Part shown: positions 22,425 through 30,079 of the stretch, in pieces
Layout of the letters: every line of letters starts with the position of its first letter
Position numbering within the stretch: position 1 is the first letter of the stretch
Assembly (NCBI RefSeq): GCF_014654785.1
Contig: NZ_BNBD01000003.1
Span: forward strand, 124,001-188,000
Length of the DNA: 64,000 nt
Direction of reading: 5' to 3'
Source of the DNA: Streptomyces mashuensis
GTDB taxonomy: Bacteria; Actinomycetota; Actinomycetes; Streptomycetales; Streptomycetaceae
Notes under the pieces: model-generated
Databases searched by the model: none
Told to the model about the DNA's origin: nothing
Seen by the model: the letters and a program-made list of their open reading frames with translations, nothing else
Position numbers and translations under genes: made by a program

Positions 22425-22438
22425 TGAATGAATAAATC
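22425..22438 (+). promoter_or_regulatory. Dispersed AT-rich site F
   Basis: TGAATGAATAAATC, one mismatch from the consensus seen in the phage control region 10 kb away. It lies in the divergent region between the permease and the 22510 gene. Confidence 0.5.
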
Positions 22439-22487
22439 GAAGCCCCCGCCCACAGGCCGGAATCGCACACAGGTTCCCGTTTGCGAA

Positions 22488-22512
22488 CATGATCGTTAAC
22501 ATCCCGATCATG
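22488..22512. promoter_or_regulatory. Inverted repeat over a leaderless start: operator/promoter
   Basis: CATGATCG and CGATCATG are perfect 8-bp arms separated by 9 bases. Between them lies a -10-like TAACAT (22497-22502), seven bases before ATG 22510, which itself is in the right arm. This is the layout of an autorepressed leaderless promoter. Confidence 0.5.
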
Positions 22513-22902
22513 GAACTTGGTGAGTACAAGACCGTCGGTGACCGCCCGCTCGTGCGCCCCATACCCGAGCCCGACAGCGCGGCGAGGTTCCTCGCCAACA
22601 CCCTGGCCAACATCGCGGCCTGGCGAGCCTCAGAAGGAACCGCCAAACCCGCCGAGGACGCTTCTGACGAAGTCGCGGTGCGCCTGACCCCGAGGGAGTT
22701 CGAACTGGTGGTCCGGCTCCTTGCGGACGACGCCAGCCCCACCGGGATGCACCTCCTCAACGCCCTCGCCAACGACACCGAGGAACGCCTGGGAGACGTC
22801 TCCACAGGGGAGTGGCTGCCCCTCAAGCCCAGTGATGTACTCTCGGAGCCACATTCGTGGCCCCGCTGCTCATGGGCCTGGACCCCAATCTGGCGATCAT
22901 GA
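22510..22902 (+). CDS. Small element-end protein whose 3' end runs across the insertion junction
   Basis: ATG 22510 (ATG 22489 is a possible alternative) opens a frame of 130 codons. Residues 1 to about 110 (MELGEYKTVGDRPLVRPIPE ... LTPREFELVVRLLADDA) form a compact helical protein. From about 22843 the frame reads out-of-frame permease DNA (SWPRCSWAWTPIWRS), so the present C-terminus is a junction product and the natural one lies elsewhere in the circular element. Family unknown; the LTPREFEL helix could be DNA-binding. Confidence 0.5.
   Translation: MELGEYKTVGDRPLVRPIPEPDSAARFLANTLANIAAWRASEGTAKPAEDASDEVAVRLTPREFELVVRLLADDASPTGMHLLNALANDTEERLGDVSTGEWLPLKPSDVLSEPHSWPRCSWAWTPIWRS
22836..22856. 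other. Probable right attachment junction (attR) inside the host permease gene
   Basis: Up to about 22842 the sequence belongs to the small element gene. From TCGGAGCCACATTCGTGG onwards it encodes GATFVAPLLMGLDP in the permease frame, equivalent to residue ~48 onward of an intact NCS2 permease. No start codon or N-terminal transmembrane helix precedes it. The abrupt switch from one coding frame to another marks a recombination joint. Confidence 0.6.
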
Positions 22903-24107
22903 TGTCGGGCGTCGCCACGATCCTCTTCCTGCTCACCACGCGCGGCCGGGTGCCCAGCTACCTGGGGTGCAGCCTCTCGTTCGTGGGCGTGGCGGCGGTC
23001 GTCCGGGCGCGGGGCGGCGACAGCGCCGCGGTCACCGGCGCCATCCTCGTCGTGGGCGTCGCGCTGTTCCTCGCCGGGCTGGCCGTCCGCCGGTTCGGCG
23101 CGCGCATCATCCACGCCGCGATGCCGCCCGTGGTGACCGGCGCCGTCGTCATGCTGATCGGTTTCAACCTCGCACCGGTCACCGCCAGCACCTACTGGCC
23201 GCAGGACCAGTGGACGGCCCTGCTGACCATGCTCTTCACCGGCCTGGCCGTGGTGTGCCTGCGCGGCTTCTGGTCCCGGATCGCCATCTTCCTCGGCCTG
23301 GCCTTCGGCTACGGCATCTCCTGGCTCTTCGACCGCCTCTTCGGGAAGATCCATTCGGTGCACGGCGGCCCGCAGGCCGTCGACCACTGGCGGCTGGACC
23401 TCTCCGGCGTCGGCAAGGCCGAGTGGATCGGCCTGCCCTCCCTGCACGGCCCGAGCTTCGGCTGGTCGGCGGCGCTCGTCGCGCTGCCCGTCGTGATCGC
23501 GCTGATCGCGGAGAACGCCGGGCACGTCAAGGCCGTCGGCGAGATGACCGGGGACCCGCTGGACGACCAGCTGGGCACCGCCATCGCCGCGGACGGCGCC
23601 GCCACCGTCCTGTCCACCGCGGTCGGCGGCCCGGCCAACACCACGTACTCCGAGAACATCGGCGTGATGGCCGCCACCCGGGTCTACTCCACCGCCGCCT
23701 ACTGGGCCGCCGCCGGCTTCGCCCTGCTGTTCGGCCTCTGCCCGAAGTTCGGCGCCGTCGTCGCCGCCGTGCCCGGCGGCGTCCTGGGCGGCATCACCGT
23801 GATCCTCTACGGCATGATCGGCCTGCTGGGCGCGCAGATCTGGAGCCACAACAAGGTCGACCTGCGCAACCCGCTCAACCTCGTGCCGGTCGCCGCGGGC
23901 GTCATCATCGGCATCGGCGGGGTCAGCCTGAAGATCAGCAGCAGCTTCGAACTCGGCGGCATCGCCCTGGGCACCATCGTGGTGATCACCGGCTACCACA
24001 CGCTGCGTGCCCTCGCCCCGGCCCACCTCAAGTCGCAGGAACCCCTGCTGGACGAGGGCACCAGCGGGTACGACCCGGTCGCCGGGAAGCCGGCCGCCGA
24101 GCAGTAG
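22843..24107 (+). pseudogene. 5'-truncated NCS2 uracil/xanthine permease
   Basis: About 421 codons homologous to the intact permease at 20906-22291 but lacking the first ~47 residues, including the N-terminal amphipathic segment and most of TM1. The rest is intact: NAGHVKAVGEMTG, GGPANTTYSENIGVMA and all later helices. The nearest GTG (22857) lies inside the first remaining helix and has no ribosome-binding site, so a functional transporter is unlikely. High GC and codon use fit the host chromosome. Best read as the host gene interrupted by the element; its 5' part should be at the element's left end. Confidence 0.75.
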
Positions 24108-24199
24108 CCGCACCGGGCGGGAGCGCCGCCGCTCACCCGTTCGGGTGCACTCCCGGCCGCCGCGCCCGCCGCACCGGCCCCGGATGCCACCGTGTGCGC

Positions 24200-24934
24200 A
24201 TGACAGGGATCGGCGCGGTGCTGGAACGGATGCGGCGGCTGGACGCGACCCTGCCACCGGGCGACGGCGTGGCCGTGTTCAACCGCGTCTACCTGCGCGT
24301 CACCGAGGAGATCGGGCGCCGCGCGGCCGGCGGCGGCTTCCGTGACGTACGGGCCGCCACCGAGCTGGACGTACGGTTCGCCCGGCGGTATCTGGACGCG
24401 GTGGACCGGGCCGCGTGCGGCCTGCGGCAGCCGGCCTGCTGGCGGCCGCTGTTCCAGCTGCGCGGCCATCCGGCCGTGCGCCCGGTGCAGTTCGCGCTGG
24501 CCGGGATCAACGCGCACATCGGTCACGACCTGGCGCTGGCCCTCGTCGACACCTGCCGTGCGCTCGGTACCGGGCCCCGCGCCCTGCAGCCCGACTTCGA
24601 GCGGATCGGGGAGCTGCTGGTGGCCATGGAGGAGCGGGTCCGGGAGGAGCTGATGCCCGGCCCGGACCTGCTGGACGTCGCGGACCCGCTCACCCATGTG
24701 GTCGGGTCCTGGACGCTGGAGGCCGCGCGGAACGCCGCCTGGACGGCGTTCCGCACCCTGTGGGCGGTCCGCGGACTGCCCGAGGTGGCCGAGGAGTTCG
24801 CCGTCCGCGTCGACACGGGCGTGGGCCTGGTCGGCCGCTACCTCCTCACCCCGCTCGGGCCGCTGCCCGCGGCCCTGCGGCCGTACCTGCCGGCTCAGTC
24901 CTCCGGCAGCTCGACCGGCGCGATCTCGTCGTAG
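24200..24934 (+). CDS. DUF5995 family protein
   Basis: 244 residues from ATG 24200. Wholly helical with AVFNRVYLRVTEEI, FARRYLDAVDRA, QFALAGINAHIGHDLALALV and a long C-terminal helix. The NAHIGHDL motif with His residues is characteristic of DUF5995, a Streptomyces family of unknown function. The 3' end overlaps the convergent davB-type gene by 40 bases. No operon partner on the plus strand. Confidence 0.7.
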   Translation: MTGIGAVLERMRRLDATLPPGDGVAVFNRVYLRVTEEIGRRAAGGGFRDVRAATELDVRFARRYLDAVDRAACGLRQPACWRPLFQLRGHPAVRPVQFALAGINAHIGHDLALALVDTCRALGTGPRALQPDFERIGELLVAMEERVREELMPGPDLLDVADPLTHVVGSWTLEAARNAAWTAFRTLWAVRGLPEVAEEFAVRVDTGVGLVGRYLLTPLGPLPAALRPYLPAQSSGSSTGAISS

Positions 24935-26616
24935 ACGTCGCCCGGGCCCGGGTTGGTCGGATCGGTTTCGCCGCCGAGCTGGTGCATGACGCCCCACACG
25001 GCGTTCAGCGCCGTCTGCACCGCACCCTCGGCCCAGCCGGCCGTCCACGAGATGTCGTCGCCGGCGAGGAAGATGCCGCGCTTGTCCTCCGGCAGCCGGT
25101 CCTGCATGAAGTGCGTGAACAGGCGCCGCTGGTAGCGGTAGTGGCCGGGCAGGTTGGCCTTGAACGCGCCCATGAAGTAGGGCTCGTTCTCCCAGGAGAC
25201 CGTCACCGGGTTGCCGATGATGTGCTTCCGGATGTCGACCTTGGGGTAGATCTCGCCGAGCGACTTGAGCATGACCTCCATGCGCTCGTTGGCCGACAGC
25301 GGCAGCCACTTGAGGCTGTCGTCGCACCACGTGTACGACAGGCAGATGACGGCCGGCTGGTCCGGGCCGTTGTCCAGCAGGTAGGTGCCGCGGGTCATGC
25401 GGTCGGTGAGCGTCATCGACATGACGTCCCGGCCGGTCTCGTTGCCTTCGTCGTCGACGGCCTTGTCCAGCCAGAACGGCCGGTCGACCGGGACGAACAG
25501 CTTGGAGCTCTCCATGTAGTGGGTGCGCTCCATCGCCGTCCAGTGGTCGATGGGGAAGAGCGAGTCGTCGCACTCGATCTTCGACAGCAGCATCCACGAC
25601 TGGGCGGTGAAGACCGCCGCCTTGTACGTGCGGATGTCGCCGTTCGCGTCCGTCACCGTGATGCGGTTGCCGGACGTGCGGTTCAGGCGCGTCACGGCCG
25701 GGCGCGGAGCGCCGTCGTGCAGCGAGGACAGCGAGGTGCCGGGCGCCCAGTGGATGATCTTCTGCGGCTCGCGTTCCCACAGGCGCAGCGGCAGCTGCTG
25801 GCTGCCGCCGACGATGCCGCGGTGGTGGTCGTCGGCCTCGGTGTAGACGACGCGCAGGATCTCCAGGATGGAGTTGGGGAAGTCGGTGTCCCAGCCGCCG
25901 GTGCCGAAGCCGACCTGGCCGAAGATCTCGCGGTGCCGGAAGGACTTGAAGGCCTGGGACTCGCAGAGGAAGCCGTAGAAGGTCTGGTTGTCGAGCTTCT
26001 CGACGAGCTTCGCCCAGATCTCACGGATGCGCGGCACGTCGCGCTCGCGGATGGCCCGGTTCATGTCGGAGAAGTCGGCGCCCTCCTCCAGGCAGGCGTT
26101 CCACGCCTCGGCGACGTCGCGGTAGACCTGCGGCAGGTCGTCGATCGTCTCCGCGTAGTGCGACTCGCCCTTGAGGTCGACGACGGTGGAGGGCGTGGCG
26201 GGGGCCAGCGGGTTGGGGAACGGCTTGGTCTCCAGGCCCACCAGGTCGATGTAGTGCTGGAAGGCGGTGGAGGACGGCGGGAAGCGCATCGCGCCCATCT
26301 CCGCGGTGAGGTCGCCCTCGCAGCCCTCGAAGCCGACGGTCCGCAGCCGGCCGCCGATCTGGTCGGCCTCGTAGACGACGGGCTTGAGGCCCATCTTCAT
26401 CAGCTCGTACGCGGTGATGATGCCGGACAGGCCGCCGCCGATGACGGCGACCTCGGTGCCGTGCTCGGTGGCCGGGACCTGGCCGAGCCCGGCCGGGTGG
26501 GCCAGGTAGTCGTCGTACGCGAAGGGGAAGTCCGGGCCGAACATGGTGATCGGCGGCAGGGCGGGCCGCTCGGTCTCGTGCTCGTCGTGGGCGGCGGGGG
26601 GCACCGTGGACGTCAT
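24895..26616 (-). CDS. davB: Flavin monooxygenase/oxidase, lysine 2-monooxygenase (DavB) type
   Basis: 573 residues. The N-terminal ITMFGPDFPFAYDDYLAHPA block followed by the FAD dinucleotide-binding VIGGGLSG (58-65) and LKPVVYEA, and later GGWDTDFPNS, TRGTYLLDNG and AGDDISWTAGWAEGAVQT, match my memory of Pseudomonas DavB nearly position for position. DavB uses FAD and O2 to convert L-lysine to 5-aminovaleramide, CO2 and water. The next gene is a DavA-like amidase, reinforcing this over a tryptophan or generic amine oxidase. Start ATG preceded by GGAGAG. Substrate still inferred. Confidence 0.75.
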   Translation of the reverse strand: MTSTVPPAAHDEHETERPALPPITMFGPDFPFAYDDYLAHPAGLGQVPATEHGTEVAVIGGGLSGIITAYELMKMGLKPVVYEADQIGGRLRTVGFEGCEGDLTAEMGAMRFPPSSTAFQHYIDLVGLETKPFPNPLAPATPSTVVDLKGESHYAETIDDLPQVYRDVAEAWNACLEEGADFSDMNRAIRERDVPRIREIWAKLVEKLDNQTFYGFLCESQAFKSFRHREIFGQVGFGTGGWDTDFPNSILEILRVVYTEADDHHRGIVGGSQQLPLRLWEREPQKIIHWAPGTSLSSLHDGAPRPAVTRLNRTSGNRITVTDANGDIRTYKAAVFTAQSWMLLSKIECDDSLFPIDHWTAMERTHYMESSKLFVPVDRPFWLDKAVDDEGNETGRDVMSMTLTDRMTRGTYLLDNGPDQPAVICLSYTWCDDSLKWLPLSANERMEVMLKSLGEIYPKVDIRKHIIGNPVTVSWENEPYFMGAFKANLPGHYRYQRRLFTHFMQDRLPEDKRGIFLAGDDISWTAGWAEGAVQTALNAVWGVMHQLGGETDPTNPGPGDVYDEIAPVELPED

Positions 26617-26673
26617 CGGTCGGACTCTCCGTACTTGCGGGGGTGGTGACTGGGGGGTGGGGCGCGGGCGGGC

Positions 26674-27477
26674 TCAGCGGAGCGAGGTGTACAGCTCCGG
26701 CCGGCGGTCGCGCAGGTAGGTGTTCTCGGCGCGGGAGGCGGCGAGCAGCTGCGGGTCGGCGTCGGCGACGACGAGGTCCTCGCCCGTGCCGGCCCGGGCC
26801 CGTACGGTCCCGTCGGGGGCGGCCAGGCAGGACAGGCCGGCGAAGGTGAAGCCGCCCTCCTCGCCGCAGCGGTTGACGTAGGCGATGTAGAGCTGGCTCT
26901 CCCAGGCGCGGGCGGGGACGACCGTCATCGGCACGACCTCGTAGGGGCGCATCAGGGCGGTGGGGACGAGCAGCAGGTCGGTGCCGGCCAGCGCGTGCGC
27001 CCGGACGGTCTCGGGGAACTCCACGTCGTAGCAGATGAGCAGGCCGAGGGTGAAGCCGTCGAGCTCGGCCTGGACGACGGCCTCGGAGCCGGGCGTGAAG
27101 TGCCGCTTCTCGTAGGCGCCGAAGAGGTGGGTCTTGCGGTAGTTGGCCAGGGCCGTGCCGTCGGGGCCCACCAGGCGGAGGGAGTTGTGCACGGCGTCGC
27201 CGGCGCGCTCGGGGTAGCCGTAGGCGACCGCGACGCCGTGCTCGGCGGCGATCCGGCCGACGGCCTCCGCCCAGGGCCCGTCGGCGGGCTGGGCCAGCCC
27301 GGCCAGGGCGTCGCCGGCGATGTACCCGGAGAGGAAGAGCTCGTCGGTCACCAGCAGCCGCGCGCCGGCCCCGGCGGCCCGGCGGACGGCGCCGGCCAGG
27401 TCGTCGAGCGCGGCGTCCGGGGAGGAGGGAACGCCGCAGGGGCCTTGGTACAGCGCGATACGGAGCGGCGGCGTCAT
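26674..27477 (-). CDS. davA: Nitrilase-superfamily amidase, 5-aminovaleramidase (DavA) type
   Basis: 267 residues from ATG 27477 after GAGGAA. Carbon-nitrogen hydrolase triad: Glu46 (TDELFLSGY), Lys115 (NYRKTHLFG), Cys149 (LLICYDVEFPE). The AYGYPERAGDAVHNS and NYRKTHLFG blocks are those I recall from DavA, which hydrolyses 5-aminovaleramide to 5-aminovalerate. It lies 58 bases upstream of the davB-type gene on the same strand, so both form one lysine-degradation unit. Aminotransferase and semialdehyde dehydrogenase steps are not in the window. Confidence 0.75.
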   Translation of the reverse strand: MTPPLRIALYQGPCGVPSSPDAALDDLAGAVRRAAGAGARLLVTDELFLSGYIAGDALAGLAQPADGPWAEAVGRIAAEHGVAVAYGYPERAGDAVHNSLRLVGPDGTALANYRKTHLFGAYEKRHFTPGSEAVVQAELDGFTLGLLICYDVEFPETVRAHALAGTDLLLVPTALMRPYEVVPMTVVPARAWESQLYIAYVNRCGEEGGFTFAGLSCLAAPDGTVRARAGTGEDLVVADADPQLLAASRAENTYLRDRRPELYTSLR

Positions 27478-27673
27478 GCGTTCCTCTTCAGCCGGGCGGA
27501 CAGGCGGACGGACGGGGCGGAACCACGGGAAGCGCACATGCGTGCGGAAGGTTCCCACGACGGTACGGCCCGGTAACCGGCGCGGACAAGGCGTCGACGT
27601 TGCGCGCGGACGTCGGGAACGTTGCGCCTTTGCGGTCGTGTCCGGCGATTCGTTGCGCGGGTGCCCGGGGACG

Positions 27674-27716
27674 GGCACGGCACCGCCACCGGGAGGGCCC
27701 GCGGCGGTGCCGTGCC
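27674..27716 (-). terminator. Terminator after the metallopeptidase gene
   Basis: Perfect 14-bp stem GGCACGGCACCGCC and its complement, 11 bases after the stop codon of the M4 peptidase. Confidence 0.75.
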
Positions 27717-27727
27717 GGCGGGCCGGC

Positions 27728-28801
27728 TCAGGCGCCCCGGACGCCGACCGCCGCCCAGGCGGCCGCGGTGGCCCGGTAGGCGGTGCTGTCCGCGCCGTAC
27801 AGGCCGGCCGCGGCGGCGAGGGTGGCGGTGCGGGCCTGTGCGTAGGTGGTCCGCTCGGTCATCCGGGTGGTGAGGGCGCGGTACCAGATCCGGCCGGCCG
27901 CCTCCCGGCCGATGCCGCGCACCGGGACGCCGTCGGCGGTGGGGCTGTCGTACTGCACGCCGTTGATCACCTTCCGCCCGCTACCCTCGGCCAGCAGGTA
28001 GAAGAAGTGGTTGGCCGGGCCGGAGGAGTGGTGCACGTCGATGCCGCCGATGCCCGGGTACCAGGAGTCCTTCGACGCGCCGTCCCAGGACGGCCGGTCC
28101 ATGCGGCGCAGGGGCAGGCCGTTGCCGAGGATGTCGGTGTCCTCGCCGATGAGGTAGTTGCCGGGGGCCTCGGGACGGGCGGCGTGGAAGCCGGCGGAGA
28201 CGGCGAAGATGTCGCTCGTGGCCTCGTTGAGGCCGCCGGGCTCGCCGGAGAACACCAGGTTGGCCGTGGCGGACGTGACGCCGTGGGCCCACTCGTGGAG
28301 GCCGAGGTCCACGGGGAAGGACCACCGCCCGCTGCCCTGGCCGCCGCCGTAGGTGACGCAGCCGTCGAGGTCGCTGTGGAAGACCACCGGGGAGGAGGTG
28401 CCGTAGTGGACGCGGCTGCATCCGGCTCTGCCGTCGCCGCGGGCGCCCTTGCGGCCGTGGACGTCGAGGAAGTAGTCCCAGAAGCGGGCGTGCGTGACGT
28501 GGGCCAGCACGGCGTCGGCCTGCGCCGGGGTGTCGCACCAGACGTTGTCGTCGTCGGTGACGAGGGTGCCGGGGCCGGACGTCGCACCGTTCAGGTCGTA
28601 GGTCCGGTGCCCGCCGCGTATCTGGTCGACCAGCTCGTAGCGGCCGGTGGCGGGGTTGTACGTGGTGTCGAGGACGAACCCGCAGCCGATGCCCTTGGCG
28701 GGCACTCCGGACGGCGGGGCGGCGGCGCCGGCCGGGCTCCCCTGGAGGCCCAGGAGGAGACCGGCGGCTGCGACGAGGGCGTACACGTGGCGACGGGCCA
28801 T
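27728..28801 (-). CDS. Secreted M4 (thermolysin-like) metallopeptidase without a long propeptide
   Basis: 357 residues from ATG after AAGGAG. Residues 1-27 are a signal peptide (MARRHVYALVAAAGLLLGLQ). The zinc site is HEWAH (about 168-172) with the downstream ligand in GGLNEATSD; DVHHSSGPANHFFY supplies the transition-state His. Usual M4 enzymes have a ~200-residue FTP/PepSY propeptide; here only ~80 residues precede the catalytic fold. Extracellular protein degradation is the expected role. No partner gene. Confidence 0.85.
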   Translation of the reverse strand: MARRHVYALVAAAGLLLGLQGSPAGAAAPPSGVPAKGIGCGFVLDTTYNPATGRYELVDQIRGGHRTYDLNGATSGPGTLVTDDDNVWCDTPAQADAVLAHVTHARFWDYFLDVHGRKGARGDGRAGCSRVHYGTSSPVVFHSDLDGCVTYGGGQGSGRWSFPVDLGLHEWAHGVTSATANLVFSGEPGGLNEATSDIFAVSAGFHAARPEAPGNYLIGEDTDILGNGLPLRRMDRPSWDGASKDSWYPGIGGIDVHHSSGPANHFFYLLAEGSGRKVINGVQYDSPTADGVPVRGIGREAAGRIWYRALTTRMTERTTYAQARTATLAAAAGLYGADSTAYRATAAAWAAVGVRGA

Positions 28802-28868
28802 GACGGCTCCTTGTGCGTCGGCTGCGGTGACGTGTGCGTCCGCAGCCTGGCAGGACCGCCGCGCGCTG

Positions 28869-29324
28869 TCAGGAGGGTGCGCCGGAGCTGAAGCGGCGCA
28901 GGAGCGGGGAGAGGACCAGCACCGACTTGGTGCGCTCCACGAACGGCTCGCCGGCGATGCGCTCCAGGACCCGCTCGAAGTGCCGCATGTCGGACGCGAA
29001 GATCTGGACGAGCGCGTCGGCCTCGCCGGTGACGGTGGAGGCCGCAGCGACCTCGGGGTAGCGGCTCAGGCCGCGGTGGATGGCCTCCGGCGAGGTGTTG
29101 CGCCGGCAGTAGAGCTCGATGAAGCCCTCGGTCTCCCAGCCGAGCGCGGCCGGGTCGACCCGGACGGTGAAGCCGGTGATGGCCCCCTCGGCGCGCAGCC
29201 TGTCCACACGCCGTTTGACGGCGGGCGCGGACAGGCCCACCTCCGCGCCGATGTCGGCGTAGGAGCGCCTGGCGTCCTCGGCCAGGGCGTGCACGATGCG
29301 TTCGTCGAGCTCGTTCAGTCGCAC
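28869..29324 (-). CDS. Lrp/AsnC family transcriptional regulator
   Basis: 151 residues from a GTG start. N-terminal winged helix (LDERIVHALAEDARRSYADI, GLSAPAVKRRVDRL) and C-terminal RAM ligand-binding domain (EVAAASTVTGEADALVQIF). Lrp-type proteins sense amino acids and control their metabolism. Location beside davBA, a peptidase and an amino-acid permease suggests it may control this group, possibly with lysine as ligand; this is inference. Confidence 0.85.
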   Translation of the reverse strand: MRLNELDERIVHALAEDARRSYADIGAEVGLSAPAVKRRVDRLRAEGAITGFTVRVDPAALGWETEGFIELYCRRNTSPEAIHRGLSRYPEVAAASTVTGEADALVQIFASDMRHFERVLERIAGEPFVERTKSVLVLSPLLRRFSSGAPS

Positions 29325-29420
29325 GTCGGGTGGATCACTTTTCTCGGGATGACCTGCTGCACACAGCAGTAGATCACGTCTCCGGGGCCGGGCCCGACCC
29401 GGACGTTCCGGGCGGTCGCC

Positions 29421-29987
29421 TCAGCTGCCCAGGGCGACGCACATCGCGGGCGGGCCGGGGAAGTCCTCGGGCAGGGCGTCCATCAGCACCTCGTCGACCT
29501 GCTGGCCCAGCCAGCTGCCGGAGCGGCGGAAGCGCCCGGTGGGGCGGAAACCGGCCTTCTCGAACGCGGTGATCGCGGCCCGGTTGGGCTCCAGCACCCG
29601 CAGCCAGACGGCGCGCAGCCCGGCGAGGTGGAAGGCCCAGTCGAGGGTGAGCCGGGTGGCCTCCTCGGCGAGGCGCTTGCCGCGGTGCGCGGGGGCGAGG
29701 ACGACGTGGAACTCGGCCCGGCGCTCGCGCGCCTCGACGCGCAGCGTGCTCAGGCCCACGGGCTGCTTGTCCTTGGCCTTCACGACCTCGAAGGACACGT
29801 GGTCGGGGTCCTCCAGCTGCCGGTCCCAGGCGTCGGCGCGGGCCTCCCAGGTCTGCGGGAAGCGGCTGCCGCGGCCGAGGACGGCGTGCGGGTCGTTCTC
29901 CCACCGGTGGTACTCGGTGAGCATCTCGTCCCGGGCCAGGCCCAGGGCGAGGCGGTCGCCGGTCAGCAGGAGATGGGGACTGCTCAT
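29421..29987 (-). CDS. GNAT family N-acetyltransferase (RimJ/RimL type)
   Basis: 188 residues. Pattern LLLTGDRLALGLARDEM at the N-terminus, the acetyl-CoA loop VLAPAHRGKRLAEEATRL (motif A), and AVWLRVLEPNRAAITAFEKAGF (motif B). Such enzymes acetylate protein N-termini or small amines. Single gene; substrate unknown. Confidence 0.8.
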   Translation of the reverse strand: MSSPHLLLTGDRLALGLARDEMLTEYHRWENDPHAVLGRGSRFPQTWEARADAWDRQLEDPDHVSFEVVKAKDKQPVGLSTLRVEARERRAEFHVVLAPAHRGKRLAEEATRLTLDWAFHLAGLRAVWLRVLEPNRAAITAFEKAGFRPTGRFRRSGSWLGQQVDEVLMDALPEDFPGPPAMCVALGS

Positions 29988-30017
29988 GCGGTGTGATCCC
30001 TTTCCGGGCCCGGATGA

Positions 30018-30053
30018 CGACTGCCGGGCCCGCGGAGGCGGACCCGGCAGTCG
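30018..30053 (-). terminator. Terminator after the amino-acid permease gene
   Basis: 11-bp stem CGACTGCCGGG / CCCGGCAGTCG with a 14-base loop, 26 bases past the permease stop. Confidence 0.65.
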
Positions 30054-30079
30054 GGATCATAGGGCGGCTCAGAAGAAGA

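Noticed and set aside
12426..22438. Sites E and F as direct repeats (att sites) bounding a 10-kb island
   Set aside because: At least four more copies exist elsewhere, in both orientations, so regulatory sites explain them better than attachment sites.
22857..24107. Functional permease starting at GTG 22857
   Set aside because: Would begin inside the first remaining membrane helix, lacks a ribosome-binding site, and the homologous region extends upstream to the junction.
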